Assembly: GCA_002505355.1 (NCBI GenBank)
Contig: DAUW01000019.1
Coordinates: 1-6,175 of the forward strand
Source: Euryarchaeota archaeon UBA229
Lineage (GTDB): Archaea > Thermoplasmatota > Poseidoniia > Poseidoniales > Poseidoniaceae
Reading direction: 5' to 3'
DNA length: 6,175 bases
The position numbers and the translations under genes were made by a program. Under the pieces are notes generated by a model, which saw only the letters and a list, made by a program, of their open reading frames with translations, made no database searches and was not told where the DNA came from. Positions within the stretch are counted from its first letter, which is position 1, and each line of letters starts with the position of its first letter. Shown piece by piece: positions 1-6,175 of this stretch.

Positions 1-663
1 GCCGGCCAGTTTACCGATGAATTGTGGTATGGCAAAAACCGTCTTGATTACGCCATTAATAGCCAAGATGCTATTGTGGTTTCTACTGCCCAAACCATAT
101 CATCCACCATCCCAGAAGGACTCTCCAACAATGCATATGCCTTCGCTAGAGCAACCTTTGACTACCTGCACAAATATATCCCATATGACAAAAACGCACC
201 ACTTGAAGCGCGTAGTGGACCTGCCTGTTTGAGCGCCGGTATTGGTGATTGCGACGAACAAACCAATGCGTTTTTATCGATATTACGTACTAAAGGTATC
301 CCTGGTTGGTACGTTCTAGGAGCACTTACTGATTCGACATACACATATTGGGAGGGACATGCATGGGGCTACATATTCTTGCCAATGAGTGATGAGTGGT
401 GTGAATCGCGCAGCATCAATCTCGATGATTGCTTTGTTGAAGGTTCAGTTGATGTTGTCAACAACAAGTGGTTGTTACACACGCCAACTGCTTACATAGA
501 TTGGATTGAAGAAGCAGATCCAAGTGGTAATTTAGTGCACAATTATTTCCATCCCGGTTATAGCCAAGATATTCAACGAGATCGTACGTTTTCAACGCTT
601 GATTCACCGGATTCCACTGGTGGAACATATCAGATAAAGAAATTACCAGAAAATTTGAGGTGA
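1..663 (+). CDS. transglutaminase-like (papain-fold) domain protein, 5' end missing
   Basis: The frame is open from base 1 to the TGA at 661-663 (220 visible residues), so the gene begins left of the window. Numbering from the codon at 1-3, a transglutaminase-core pattern is visible. Cys84 lies in GDCDEQTNAF, followed by a helix and GIPGWYVLGAL. His120 lies in EGHAWGY, and Asp151 in VDVVNNKW. These fit the Cys-His-Asp triad of the transglutaminase-like superfamily, whose members act as peptidases, amidases or cross-linking enzymes; the substrate here cannot be told. Cys76, Cys134 and Cys144 are extra cysteines. The last two flank a short loop and could form a disulfide, which would suit an exported protein, but any signal peptide or membrane anchor lies outside the window. 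After about residue 190 the tail is polar and low in recognisable structure. The gene lies four bases before trkA and its last codons carry the trkA ribosome binding site. Fold assignment is fairly sure; function is unknown. Confidence 0.75.
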   Translation, partial: AGQFTDELWYGKNRLDYAINSQDAIVVSTAQTISSTIPEGLSNNAYAFARATFDYLHKYIPYDKNAPLEARSGPACLSAGIGDCDEQTNAFLSILRTKGIPGWYVLGALTDSTYTYWEGHAWGYIFLPMSDEWCESRSINLDDCFVEGSVDVVNNKWLLHTPTAYIDWIEEADPSGNLVHNYFHPGYSQDIQRDRTFSTLDSPDSTGGTYQIKKLPENLR

Positions 664-664
664 T
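657..664 (+). promoter_or_regulatory. strong Shine-Dalgarno site for trkA
   Basis: GAGGTGAT matches eight consecutive bases of the universally conserved 16S rRNA 3' tail (complement AUCACCUC) and ends three bases before the TTG at 668. It spans the final codons and the TGA stop of the upstream transglutaminase-like gene, so ribosomes finishing that gene end on the site. It decides the trkA start: the frame is closed by a TGA at 656-658 and offers no ATG or GTG before the NAD-binding motif. Confidence 0.8.
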
Positions 665-667
665 AAA

Positions 668-2086
668 TTGCGAATAATAATTGGTGGCGCTGGGAGAGTA
701 GGAACTGAATTAGCTCGTGCTCTTCGAGCAGAAGAAATGGATGTAGTGTTGGTAGATTCAGACTCAAGGGCTGTAAAAAATGCCCAGAACTTGGACGTGT
801 TGGTTATTCACGGTGACTTAACAACCCGCGAAAAACTAAATGAGGCTGGTATTGGAGAGGCTGAGATTTTTGTTGCTGCGACTAACTCAGACGAACGCAA
901 TCTGCTGGCATGTGCACTTGCTGAACACGCTCATTATCACTATGCTGGTGATAAAGCAAAGCCGCTATTATCAATTTCTCGTGTGCGAAACATGAATTTC
1001 CTAGAAGAGCAAAAGCAAGGGCATCTGACCAATTGGGCAAAAGTCAATCACGTGGTTAATCCACTAGATAGTGCCATCAAGAGACTACATACAGGTTTGA
1101 GATCATCGTCAATTGAGGAGGTAATCCCATTTGGTCATGATTCATTCATCATCGAATTTAATGTGACAAAAAATGCCGACGGAATCGTTTTTAATACGCT
1201 ACGTGAAGCGAATTCAACTATTGACGGAGACTTACCGCTAATTGTTGGTGTGAAGAGGGCGGGCGAGAAGAGTGTTGTACCGGATGGGGATTTTGTTTTA
1301 ATGCCAAACGATACCATTGCTGTTGCAACAAATGGATTATCAAGTTTCAACAGAATATTGAATATTTTTGGTCATGAGGCAACAGACTTTCCGATCTCCC
1401 CCAGAGTGGCAATAATTGGTGCCAACAGAATAGGTCAAATGATTGCTGAAAATTGGCTGATGAATGGGGCTAAAGTAACCGTCATCGAAAGAGACTTACA
1501 ATTAGCCAATGAATTTTCTGCGACAGACATTGGTTCTAACCCTAATTTAGAAGTAATTCACGGAGATCATTTAGACAGAGACATTCTAACTGAAGTTGGT
1601 ATTCCGGAGCACCATATTGCTATTGCTGCGCTTGAATCTGACCATGACAGTATTGCTGCCGCTCTGCTGGCTAGCGATATGGGAGTAAGCAGAACTGGAC
1701 TGTTACTTTATGATGCTGATTTAGTAAAGGTAACGCAGAGAATGGGTATCACATTTGCTGTTGATCGTAAAAGAGTCGCGGTAGATAATATCCTAGCGCA
1801 CATACATACCAAAGCAGCTGGAGCTTATGCAGTCTTGTCAAACGTACCAAACATTGTCGGAATTAGCATGAGAGTAGATTCAGCTCACAAATTCTCGAAC
1901 ATGCGAATCGCCGATGCTGGGTTTAGCGAATGGATGAGAATTGCCTTTATTCAGCGAAGAACCGTTGACGGTATTTGGGAAAATTTGCGACCAGCGCCGG
2001 AAAAGGTATTACTCCCAGAAGATAACTTAATTATTTTCACTAGTCCAGATAAAGTGAGCGAATTAGAGCGTAAATTTAAGGTGTAA
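668..2086 (+). CDS. trkA: TrkA, NAD-binding RCK regulator of Trk potassium uptake
   Basis: This is the peripheral cytoplasmic subunit that binds nucleotide and gates the TrkH pore. The 472 residues are close to the roughly 450-480 of two-module TrkA proteins. Module 1 is an RCK-N Rossmann domain with GGAGRVG at 6-12, the ribose-binding acid Asp30 in VLVDSD, HGD at 48-50 and ATNSDERN at 71-78. An RCK-C domain follows at about 145-222. Module 2 repeats the plan with GANRIG at 251-256, Glu274 in TVIERD, HGD at 298-300, and a second RCK-C at about 385-472. The second glycine motif is GANRIG rather than the usual GGGxxG, but the first and last glycines remain, so nucleotide binding is still plausible. 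The TTG start is forced by an in-frame stop at 656-658 and supported by a near-perfect SD; Met24 would cut off the dinucleotide motif. The gene lies 4 bases after the transglutaminase-like gene and 2 bases before trkH, so the three are probably one transcript. No promoter is visible inside the unit. Confidence 0.93.
   Translation: MRIIIGGAGRVGTELARALRAEEMDVVLVDSDSRAVKNAQNLDVLVIHGDLTTREKLNEAGIGEAEIFVAATNSDERNLLACALAEHAHYHYAGDKAKPLLSISRVRNMNFLEEQKQGHLTNWAKVNHVVNPLDSAIKRLHTGLRSSSIEEVIPFGHDSFIIEFNVTKNADGIVFNTLREANSTIDGDLPLIVGVKRAGEKSVVPDGDFVLMPNDTIAVATNGLSSFNRILNIFGHEATDFPISPRVAIIGANRIGQMIAENWLMNGAKVTVIERDLQLANEFSATDIGSNPNLEVIHGDHLDRDILTEVGIPEHHIAIAALESDHDSIAAALLASDMGVSRTGLLLYDADLVKVTQRMGITFAVDRKRVAVDNILAHIHTKAAGAYAVLSNVPNIVGISMRVDSAHKFSNMRIADAGFSEWMRIAFIQRRTVDGIWENLRPAPEKVLLPEDNLIIFTSPDKVSELERKFKV
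2079..2083 (+). promoter_or_regulatory. Shine-Dalgarno site for trkH
   Basis: AGGTG, complementary to the 16S tail, lies in the last codons of trkA and ends five bases before the trkH ATG at 2089. It is shorter than the trkA site, but trkH starts on ATG. Its location inside trkA suggests that the two subunits are translated in a coupled way. Confidence 0.6.
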
Positions 2087-2088
2087 TC

Positions 2089-3705
2089 ATGCGTTTTGAT
2101 GTTCTGAGCCTAATCCTTGGATGGACATTAATTGCCATTAGCATACCACTGTTAATTTGCAGTGTTATTACCATTTGGTTAGACGACTTTGAGATGGCGT
2201 TGAGGGCTTTTCTAATTCCCATCATTATGTCACCAACAATCGGTACTCTGATGTTGAAATTTGGCACACGTAGCGATACCCCCGAGAGGTTAAGGGATCG
2301 AGAAGCCTTCGCAGCGGTTGCTTTAATCTACCCGATTGTGGTGTTTATTGGCCTGTTCCCATATTGGTTGGGGGGCGTATTTGTCGGTCCATTTACCACA
2401 GATGCTGCGTTAATCGATATCGCAAGAGGGGCAGTAAATTCTTGGTTTGAATCAATGTCGGGATTTACTACTACAGGAGCCACAGTAATTTCCCATAATA
2501 TGAGCCCAAACTGTATTCCAGGCACTACGGTTGATTGTATTAACGCCCAACCTAGAGGAATTCTGCTGTGGCGGTCTATCACCCAGTGGCTGGGCGGCAT
2601 GGGAATTATTATGCTTGGCATGATGCTACTGTCTCGGGTCATGGGTGGTGGAATGGCATTAGCACGTGCAGAATTGACTGGTCCGTCACTATCTAGACTT
2701 AGACCGAAATTGAAGGAAACCGCTTTCGCCCTGTGGATAATTTATATCTGCTTGACATTAGTCGAAATGATTCTGCTTAATTTAGTTGGACAAATGTCTG
2801 TATTTGACTCAGTGAATCATGGATTCACCACTATGGCAACTGGTGGTTTTTCAACTCGAGATGCCAGTATTGGTTACTATGATTCAATCGTCGTCGAGGT
2901 CATTATTATCATCTTCATGTTTTTTGGTGGCATCAATTTTACCCTAATATGGTTCTTAATTGCTAAAGAAGTAATGCGAGCGATTTCAGATGAAGAGTTC
3001 AAGACTTACCTTGTGTACATATTTACTGCTGTATTATTCATGATGGTTGCGTTAATTTCGACTAATGTCTCACTAGGTGACTCATTTAGACACAGTCTGT
3101 TTCATGCAATTTCGATTGGCACATCAACGGGTTACACGACTCAAGATTACATGACGTGGCCAGTAATTACCCAATTTGTTTTGATGATACTGATGATTGT
3201 CGGCGCTTGTGCGGGGTCAACAAGTGGCGGGCTGAAACTCATGAGAATTATTCTTGCATTCAAGGTTGCAATGCGAGAGCTTGTAAGAATCGCTCAGCCA
3301 AGGAAAATAAAACAAATTCGTATGAATGGTGAGGTCGTCGAAGCGCAGCAAATTGACAAGATAGTTGGTATGCTGTTCGTTTGGATTGGTTTGTTTGGCA
3401 TTTCAAGTATCCTATTAGCAATTTTGATGTTGGATGAATCGTTTCAAAGTATTATCGGAATAACTGCTTCATCATTGGGTAATACAGGTCCAGCGCTGGG
3501 TGCGTATGGACCAAGTAGCACATGGTCGCCACTAAATTCCGGGGTGCTGATCTTTAGTTCAATTTTGATGTGGTTTGGAAGATTGGAATTGCTGACGGTG
3601 ATAATTCTGCTCCATCCTCGAACATGGCAGGATGAGAATAAAGAACATAGTGACAGAAGGGCTTTGGCTTTGTTCAAAAAAATGTTACCTGGGCGTAAAT
3701 CTTGA
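2089..3705 (+). CDS. trkH: TrkH, potassium-translocating membrane subunit
   Basis: This is the integral membrane pore of a Trk/Ktr/HKT-type K+ uptake system, working with the adjacent TrkA. At 538 residues it is slightly longer than typical TrkH (about 480-510). All four pore-loop filters can be read: GFTTTGAT at 125-132, GFTTMATGGFST at 245-256, TSTGYTT at 345-351 and LGNTGPALG at 463-471, each keeping a filter glycine. Other family signatures are WRSITQWLGGMGI at 161-173, the glycine/serine-rich segment GACAGSTSGGLKL at 372-384 (corresponding to the intramembrane gating loop), and MWFGRLELL at 494-502. Hydrophobic segments lie near 8-30, 40-57, 76-98, 159-183, 212-235, 266-292, 306-324, 361-376, 425-448 and 484-508. 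A polar, positively charged tail ends the protein in the cytoplasm. The first outer loop (about 133-158) is long and holds Cys142 and Cys150. The ATG is two bases after the trkA stop with a suitable SD. The gene ends one base from the oppositely oriented rfcL. Confidence 0.95.
   Translation: MRFDVLSLILGWTLIAISIPLLICSVITIWLDDFEMALRAFLIPIIMSPTIGTLMLKFGTRSDTPERLRDREAFAAVALIYPIVVFIGLFPYWLGGVFVGPFTTDAALIDIARGAVNSWFESMSGFTTTGATVISHNMSPNCIPGTTVDCINAQPRGILLWRSITQWLGGMGIIMLGMMLLSRVMGGGMALARAELTGPSLSRLRPKLKETAFALWIIYICLTLVEMILLNLVGQMSVFDSVNHGFTTMATGGFSTRDASIGYYDSIVVEVIIIIFMFFGGINFTLIWFLIAKEVMRAISDEEFKTYLVYIFTAVLFMMVALISTNVSLGDSFRHSLFHAISIGTSTGYTTQDYMTWPVITQFVLMILMIVGACAGSTSGGLKLMRIILAFKVAMRELVRIAQPRKIKQIRMNGEVVEAQQIDKIVGMLFVWIGLFGISSILLAILMLDESFQSIIGITASSLGNTGPALGAYGPSSTWSPLNSGVLIFSSILMWFGRLELLTVIILLHPRTWQDENKEHSDRRALALFKKMLPGRKS
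3676..3682 (-). terminator. possible oligo-T terminator for rfcL, inside the 3' end of trkH
   Basis: Seven consecutive A on the plus strand read as T7 on the minus strand, beginning 25 bases past the rfcL stop. Archaeal RNA polymerase terminates at oligo-T runs without needing a hairpin, so this is a reasonable end for the rfcL message. The run also encodes lysines near the TrkH C-terminus, so it may simply be coding sequence. I see no comparable T run on the plus strand just after trkH. Confidence 0.4.
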
Positions 3706-3706
3706 C

Positions 3707-5224
3707 TTAAAATAGAGTTCTTTGCCCCTTACTAGGCTTGCTGCCGTCATCGTCTTGGTTTGGGTCATCCATCTCTTTAACCATTGACGCTTCGACCACT
3801 TTACTACGTTCCGATTCCACTAAATTATAACGCGCAACTAACTCCTTAGTTGATTTACGTGTCCTCGGTAAACCGCACAATGCAGCATGCTCATCGCCTG
3901 TAAGACCTAAATCAATCGAGATTGCAAAATGGTCGACACTACCAACTTCTGAGGCTTCTGAGTGAAGAGATATAAGCAGAGGAAGTAATTCTTCACGTAC
4001 TGATGATTTACTCGCTCCGGTAATTTCGGTCAAACGATTGATTATGGTTGAGCGACCTTGGCTCGAACCGCGACGTAAGAAATTTGGATAACTAGGGTAT
4101 AATTTGCCGGGCAGCTTTTCTTGATTTACAACCGATGCCGCCAAACCGGAAATTTGAGAACTCCAATACCATGAGCGATGAGCGGTATTTTCGTACATCG
4201 CCATTAGCATTTTTGAAGCCTGACAAAGTGCGGTATTACCACGATTGATTGCGATTTTGTTAGTAAATATCGAGGGATTATTCCAGTGTATCCAATTTAA
4301 CAACTCTGAAGGTGATTTATCTATTGAGATACCCAATTTTATTGCATCTAAGGCGCTATTTGACTGGTATAATTTAGCTAGGCCCGGAAATACCTCGACT
4401 GAGACATCCCGTTCTGCGGTCCTTACATATTCCATTACCGCCTGTTCATCTATAGATTTATGTTCTGAAGAACAGATCACTTGCAAATCTCTCACTAGAG
4501 CTCTTAGGTCCCCTGGATTATTGGCAACTATCGCTTCAACTGCAGCTGTGTCATAATCAATATTCTCCGCCTTCAAAACCCGTCTGGCAATATTTCGCAA
4601 TGCATCCTTACTAGCACGCTCAAAGTTTATTGTGACCAACAATCGCTGAAATCTTTCACGGGTTGAACGCCAGTTCGATGATTTACCCCACAGCCCCATC
4701 ACTTCGTTGCAGGCGAGAATAACCGGTTGCTTGGTTTCGGCTAATAGCTTAAGCAATTCCGCTTTGCCACCCGTATCTCCTTTGAGTTGGACCCTTTCTG
4801 AGGGTTCCGTGTTAACTTTAATCGCATCATTAATTCTTGACTCACTAACCGAACGTAGCCCTCCTGTTAAGTGATCAACTTCATCTATCAGAATCAATGT
4901 CTTCTTATCGTTATCTTCTGGACTAAAAAACAATGAACGATGAGTTGCACCTTTAGTGGCCGCTTTTCTAATCGAGGCTGCATTACGGGCATCCGATGCA
5001 TTCAATTCAACAACATTCCAACCCATATCTTGAGCAATTGCTCTTGCTATCGTCGTTTTACCAACACCTGGTGGACCAACTAATAGAATCGCCTTGTTTT
5101 TTGGCACACCTGTTTGCCAATCATCCAACCACTTGCGTATTTTTTGTCGCTGCGTCTCATTACCCTCAAGATGGCTCTCTGAACTTGGACGATGTCTCTC
5201 GGTCCAGTCAGAAATTACAGCCAT
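3707..5224 (-). CDS. rfcL: replication factor C large subunit (clamp loader)
   Basis: This is the large subunit of the archaeal RFC clamp loader, an AAA+ ATPase that with RfcS opens PCNA and places it on primer-template DNA. The 505 residues are normal for the family. In order it shows the N-terminal WTERHRP (7-13, RFC box I), Walker A GPPGVGKT (50-57), ELNASD (73-78), Walker B LILIDEVD (110-117), sensor 1 VILACNE (168-174, Asn173) and sensor 2 GDLRALVRDLQ (238-248). A helical collar domain follows from about 275. Between Walker B and sensor 1 there are about 50 residues where I expect nearer 30; the excess falls around 121-148. The C-terminus is an acidic, probably disordered linker (485-500) ending in QRTLF, a shortened PCNA-interacting (PIP) motif. 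The ATG start is supported by an SD and by an in-frame TAA upstream in the spacer. Upstream on the same strand lies glyS; the stop is one base from that of trkH. Confidence 0.95.
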   Translation of the reverse strand: MAVISDWTERHRPSSESHLEGNETQRQKIRKWLDDWQTGVPKNKAILLVGPPGVGKTTIARAIAQDMGWNVVELNASDARNAASIRKAATKGATHRSLFFSPEDNDKKTLILIDEVDHLTGGLRSVSESRINDAIKVNTEPSERVQLKGDTGGKAELLKLLAETKQPVILACNEVMGLWGKSSNWRSTRERFQRLLVTINFERASKDALRNIARRVLKAENIDYDTAAVEAIVANNPGDLRALVRDLQVICSSEHKSIDEQAVMEYVRTAERDVSVEVFPGLAKLYQSNSALDAIKLGISIDKSPSELLNWIHWNNPSIFTNKIAINRGNTALCQASKMLMAMYENTAHRSWYWSSQISGLAASVVNQEKLPGKLYPSYPNFLRRGSSQGRSTIINRLTEITGASKSSVREELLPLLISLHSEASEVGSVDHFAISIDLGLTGDEHAALCGLPRTRKSTKELVARYNLVESERSKVVEASMVKEMDDPNQDDDGSKPSKGQRTLF

Positions 5225-5287
5225 AGCGTTACCTTGTGGTGAAGGTTATTCAAGTTTAAGCAGAACTACAGCAACTGGAGACAAAAA
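5225..5287 (-). other. glyS-rfcL spacer
   Basis: This 63-base gap separates the glyS stop from the rfcL start. In the sense of the genes it opens with a T5 run immediately after the glyS stop (5283-5287), which could give weak termination, and later has an AT-rich TTAAACTTGAATAA stretch about 22-35 bases before the ATG. That stretch is too close to the start to serve as a TATA box while leaving the SD in the message, so I do not call a promoter. Co-transcription of rfcL with glyS is the simplest reading. No hairpin or RNA gene is apparent. Confidence 0.4.
5231..5235 (-). promoter_or_regulatory. Shine-Dalgarno site for rfcL
   Basis: On the minus strand AAGGT (AGGT pairs with the 16S tail) ends six bases before the rfcL ATG at 5224-5222. 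It supports that start; the only other in-frame codons before an upstream TAA are not start codons. Confidence 0.55.
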
Positions 5288-6175
5288 CTAGAGTTCACTT
5301 ATTTTTACTCGCCTCTGTTCACCGGTATCTCTATCTCTTACCGTCACCGTATTGTCTGTCACAGATTGGTGATCAACCGTAACGCAGATCGGAATACCGA
5401 TTTCATCCGCCCTTGCATATCTACGTCCAATAGATCCACTTGAATCGTAGACAGATACAACCCCCAATCGAGAGTTCAATTGTTGGTTTACCCCCATTGC
5501 AATATCTTTCATACCACCCTTTTCAAATAAAGGAAATACGGCAAAATCTACCGGCACAATAGTCGGGCTGAGTTTCATCAAAGTATAATTTTCACCTTGT
5601 TTGGTGGTTTCCTCGTAAGCATGATCCAAAATATGCCAAATAATTCGGTCAATACCAAAAGCCGGCTCAACAACATGAGGAATAAACCATTCACCAGTAA
5701 TTGAATCTGTCCTTTGTAGTCTTTTGACGTGGTCGTGTTCAATCGTGACTTGATTACCATCGATATTGGCGAGCCTGGGGAATTCTGCGTCTGCAGGTAA
5801 ACTTTCAACTAAAGTTTTAACCTTACCCGCCAATGACTTAAATGCTGGACCTGCCACAGAACCGTCTATTGTCCAACCATCAATTACAACCTCCTTTGGC
5901 GTGGTAAACTCTCGCCTAGCTCGCAATGATTTACCCGTATATTGCTCGTGAGCTTCTAAATCATAACAACCCCTATGAGCAATGCCAACGCACTCAATCC
6001 AGCCATAGGAACCAAAGATTTCTGCATCCCAGCAATCTGTTGCGTAGTGCGCCATTTCGTTGGTCTCGTGTTGCCTGAATCTAATTTTGGATTTATTTAT
6101 ACCAACCTTGGTCAAAAAATCATACGTTTTAGCCATAAAATAACCAACTGTCCCATGTCTAACTAGGCCTGTGTC
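5288..6175 (-). CDS. glyS: glycyl-tRNA synthetase, archaeal/eukaryotic alpha2 type, N-terminal part missing
   Basis: This is a class II aminoacyl-tRNA synthetase that charges tRNA-Gly with glycine in the cytoplasm. The 295 visible residues are roughly the C-terminal half of a protein normally near 550-600 residues. The frame stays open to the right edge, so the start lies outside; the ATG at 6136 is the internal Met of GYFMAKTYDFLTKVG. Numbering from the codon at the edge, RFRQH at 32-36 runs into NEMAHYATDCWDAE (39-52), a GlyRS hallmark with Glu40, the presumed glycine-contacting acid. GWIECVGIAHRGCYDL follows at 58-73. Motif 3 is VEPAFGIDRII at 169-179. The anticodon-binding domain begins near LSPTIVPVDFAVFPL (202-216) and includes DSSGSIGRRYARADEIG (244-260). 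The protein ends at ISEL, without the C-terminal extension of eukaryotic homologues. Alanine 172 stands where the family usually has serine in EPSFG. The gene reads towards rfcL, 63 bases downstream. Confidence 0.95.
   Translation of the reverse strand, partial: DTGLVRHGTVGYFMAKTYDFLTKVGINKSKIRFRQHETNEMAHYATDCWDAEIFGSYGWIECVGIAHRGCYDLEAHEQYTGKSLRARREFTTPKEVVIDGWTIDGSVAGPAFKSLAGKVKTLVESLPADAEFPRLANIDGNQVTIEHDHVKRLQRTDSITGEWFIPHVVEPAFGIDRIIWHILDHAYEETTKQGENYTLMKLSPTIVPVDFAVFPLFEKGGMKDIAMGVNQQLNSRLGVVSVYDSSGSIGRRYARADEIGIPICVTVDHQSVTDNTVTVRDRDTGEQRRVKISEL

Noticed and set aside
22..24. TTG as the start of the transglutaminase-like gene
   Set aside because: The frame is open through the seven codons before it to the window edge, and the protein would lack any export signal; truncation by the window is simpler.
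737..739. Met24 as an ATG start for TrkA
   Set aside because: It would remove the GGAGRVG dinucleotide-binding motif, whereas the TTG at 668 has an excellent SD.
2328..2642. Antisense open frame of 104 codons within trkH
   Set aside because: It has no recognisable motif or SD and lies wholly inside a strongly supported gene; the hydrophobic pattern is the complement of membrane-helix codons.
4245..4556. Antisense open frame of 103 codons within rfcL
   Set aside because: It is a shadow of the rfcL coding frame with no family motif.
5225..5287. Separate promoter or hairpin terminator between glyS and rfcL
   Set aside because: The AT-rich stretch is too near the rfcL ATG for a TATA box that would leave the SD transcribed, and no inverted repeat is visible.
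6134..6136. ATG as the start of a 282-residue GlyRS
   Set aside because: It is the internal Met in the conserved GYFM-KTYDFLTKVG segment; the frame continues to the edge and the N-terminal catalytic motifs are still missing, so the real start is outside.
1..6175. Defence system, CRISPR array, mobile element, tRNA or repeat family
   Set aside because: All but about 70 bases are covered by five recognisable housekeeping, transport or enzyme-like genes, and I saw no direct or inverted repeats or RNA gene signatures.

Overview
The window looks like a compact piece of an archaeal chromosome. The reasons are a replication factor C large subunit, a clamp-loader gene found in archaea and eukaryotes but not bacteria, and next to it a glycyl-tRNA synthetase of the single-chain archaeal/eukaryotic alpha2 type. 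Base composition is moderately AT-rich (judged by eye, not computed). The rfcL and glyS sequences give me the impression of a marine Thermoplasmatota-like euryarchaeote (Marine Group II/III type). That placement is inference from memory and is not proven here.

Left half, plus strand (1-3705): a tightly packed three-gene unit. The 3' part of a transglutaminase-like (papain-fold) protein runs in from the left edge. Four bases later comes trkA, which starts on TTG behind an unusually complete Shine-Dalgarno sequence. Two bases after trkA comes trkH. TrkH is the membrane pore and TrkA the NAD-binding cytoplasmic RCK regulator of a Trk/Ktr-type potassium uptake system, so these two genes are a functional pair. 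The transglutaminase-like gene has no obvious link to K+ uptake beyond its position.

Right half, minus strand (3707 to the right edge): rfcL, and upstream of it glyS, which is cut off by the right edge. They are separated by 63 bases and probably read in the same direction from a promoter outside the window. RfcL carries the RFC-specific AAA+ subunit that helps load PCNA. GlyRS charges tRNA-Gly.

The two units converge with a single base between the trkH and rfcL stop codons. No stretch over 63 bases lacks a gene. I see no RNA genes, mobile elements, repeats, CRISPR arrays or broken genes. I did not find a convincing new system. The points worth a second look are residue-level or architectural: a Ser-to-Ala change at the presumed glycine-binding serine of GlyRS, an extra segment after Walker B and a truncated PCNA-binding tail in RfcL, a cysteine-bearing outer loop in TrkH, and the TTG/strong-SD coupling of trkA.
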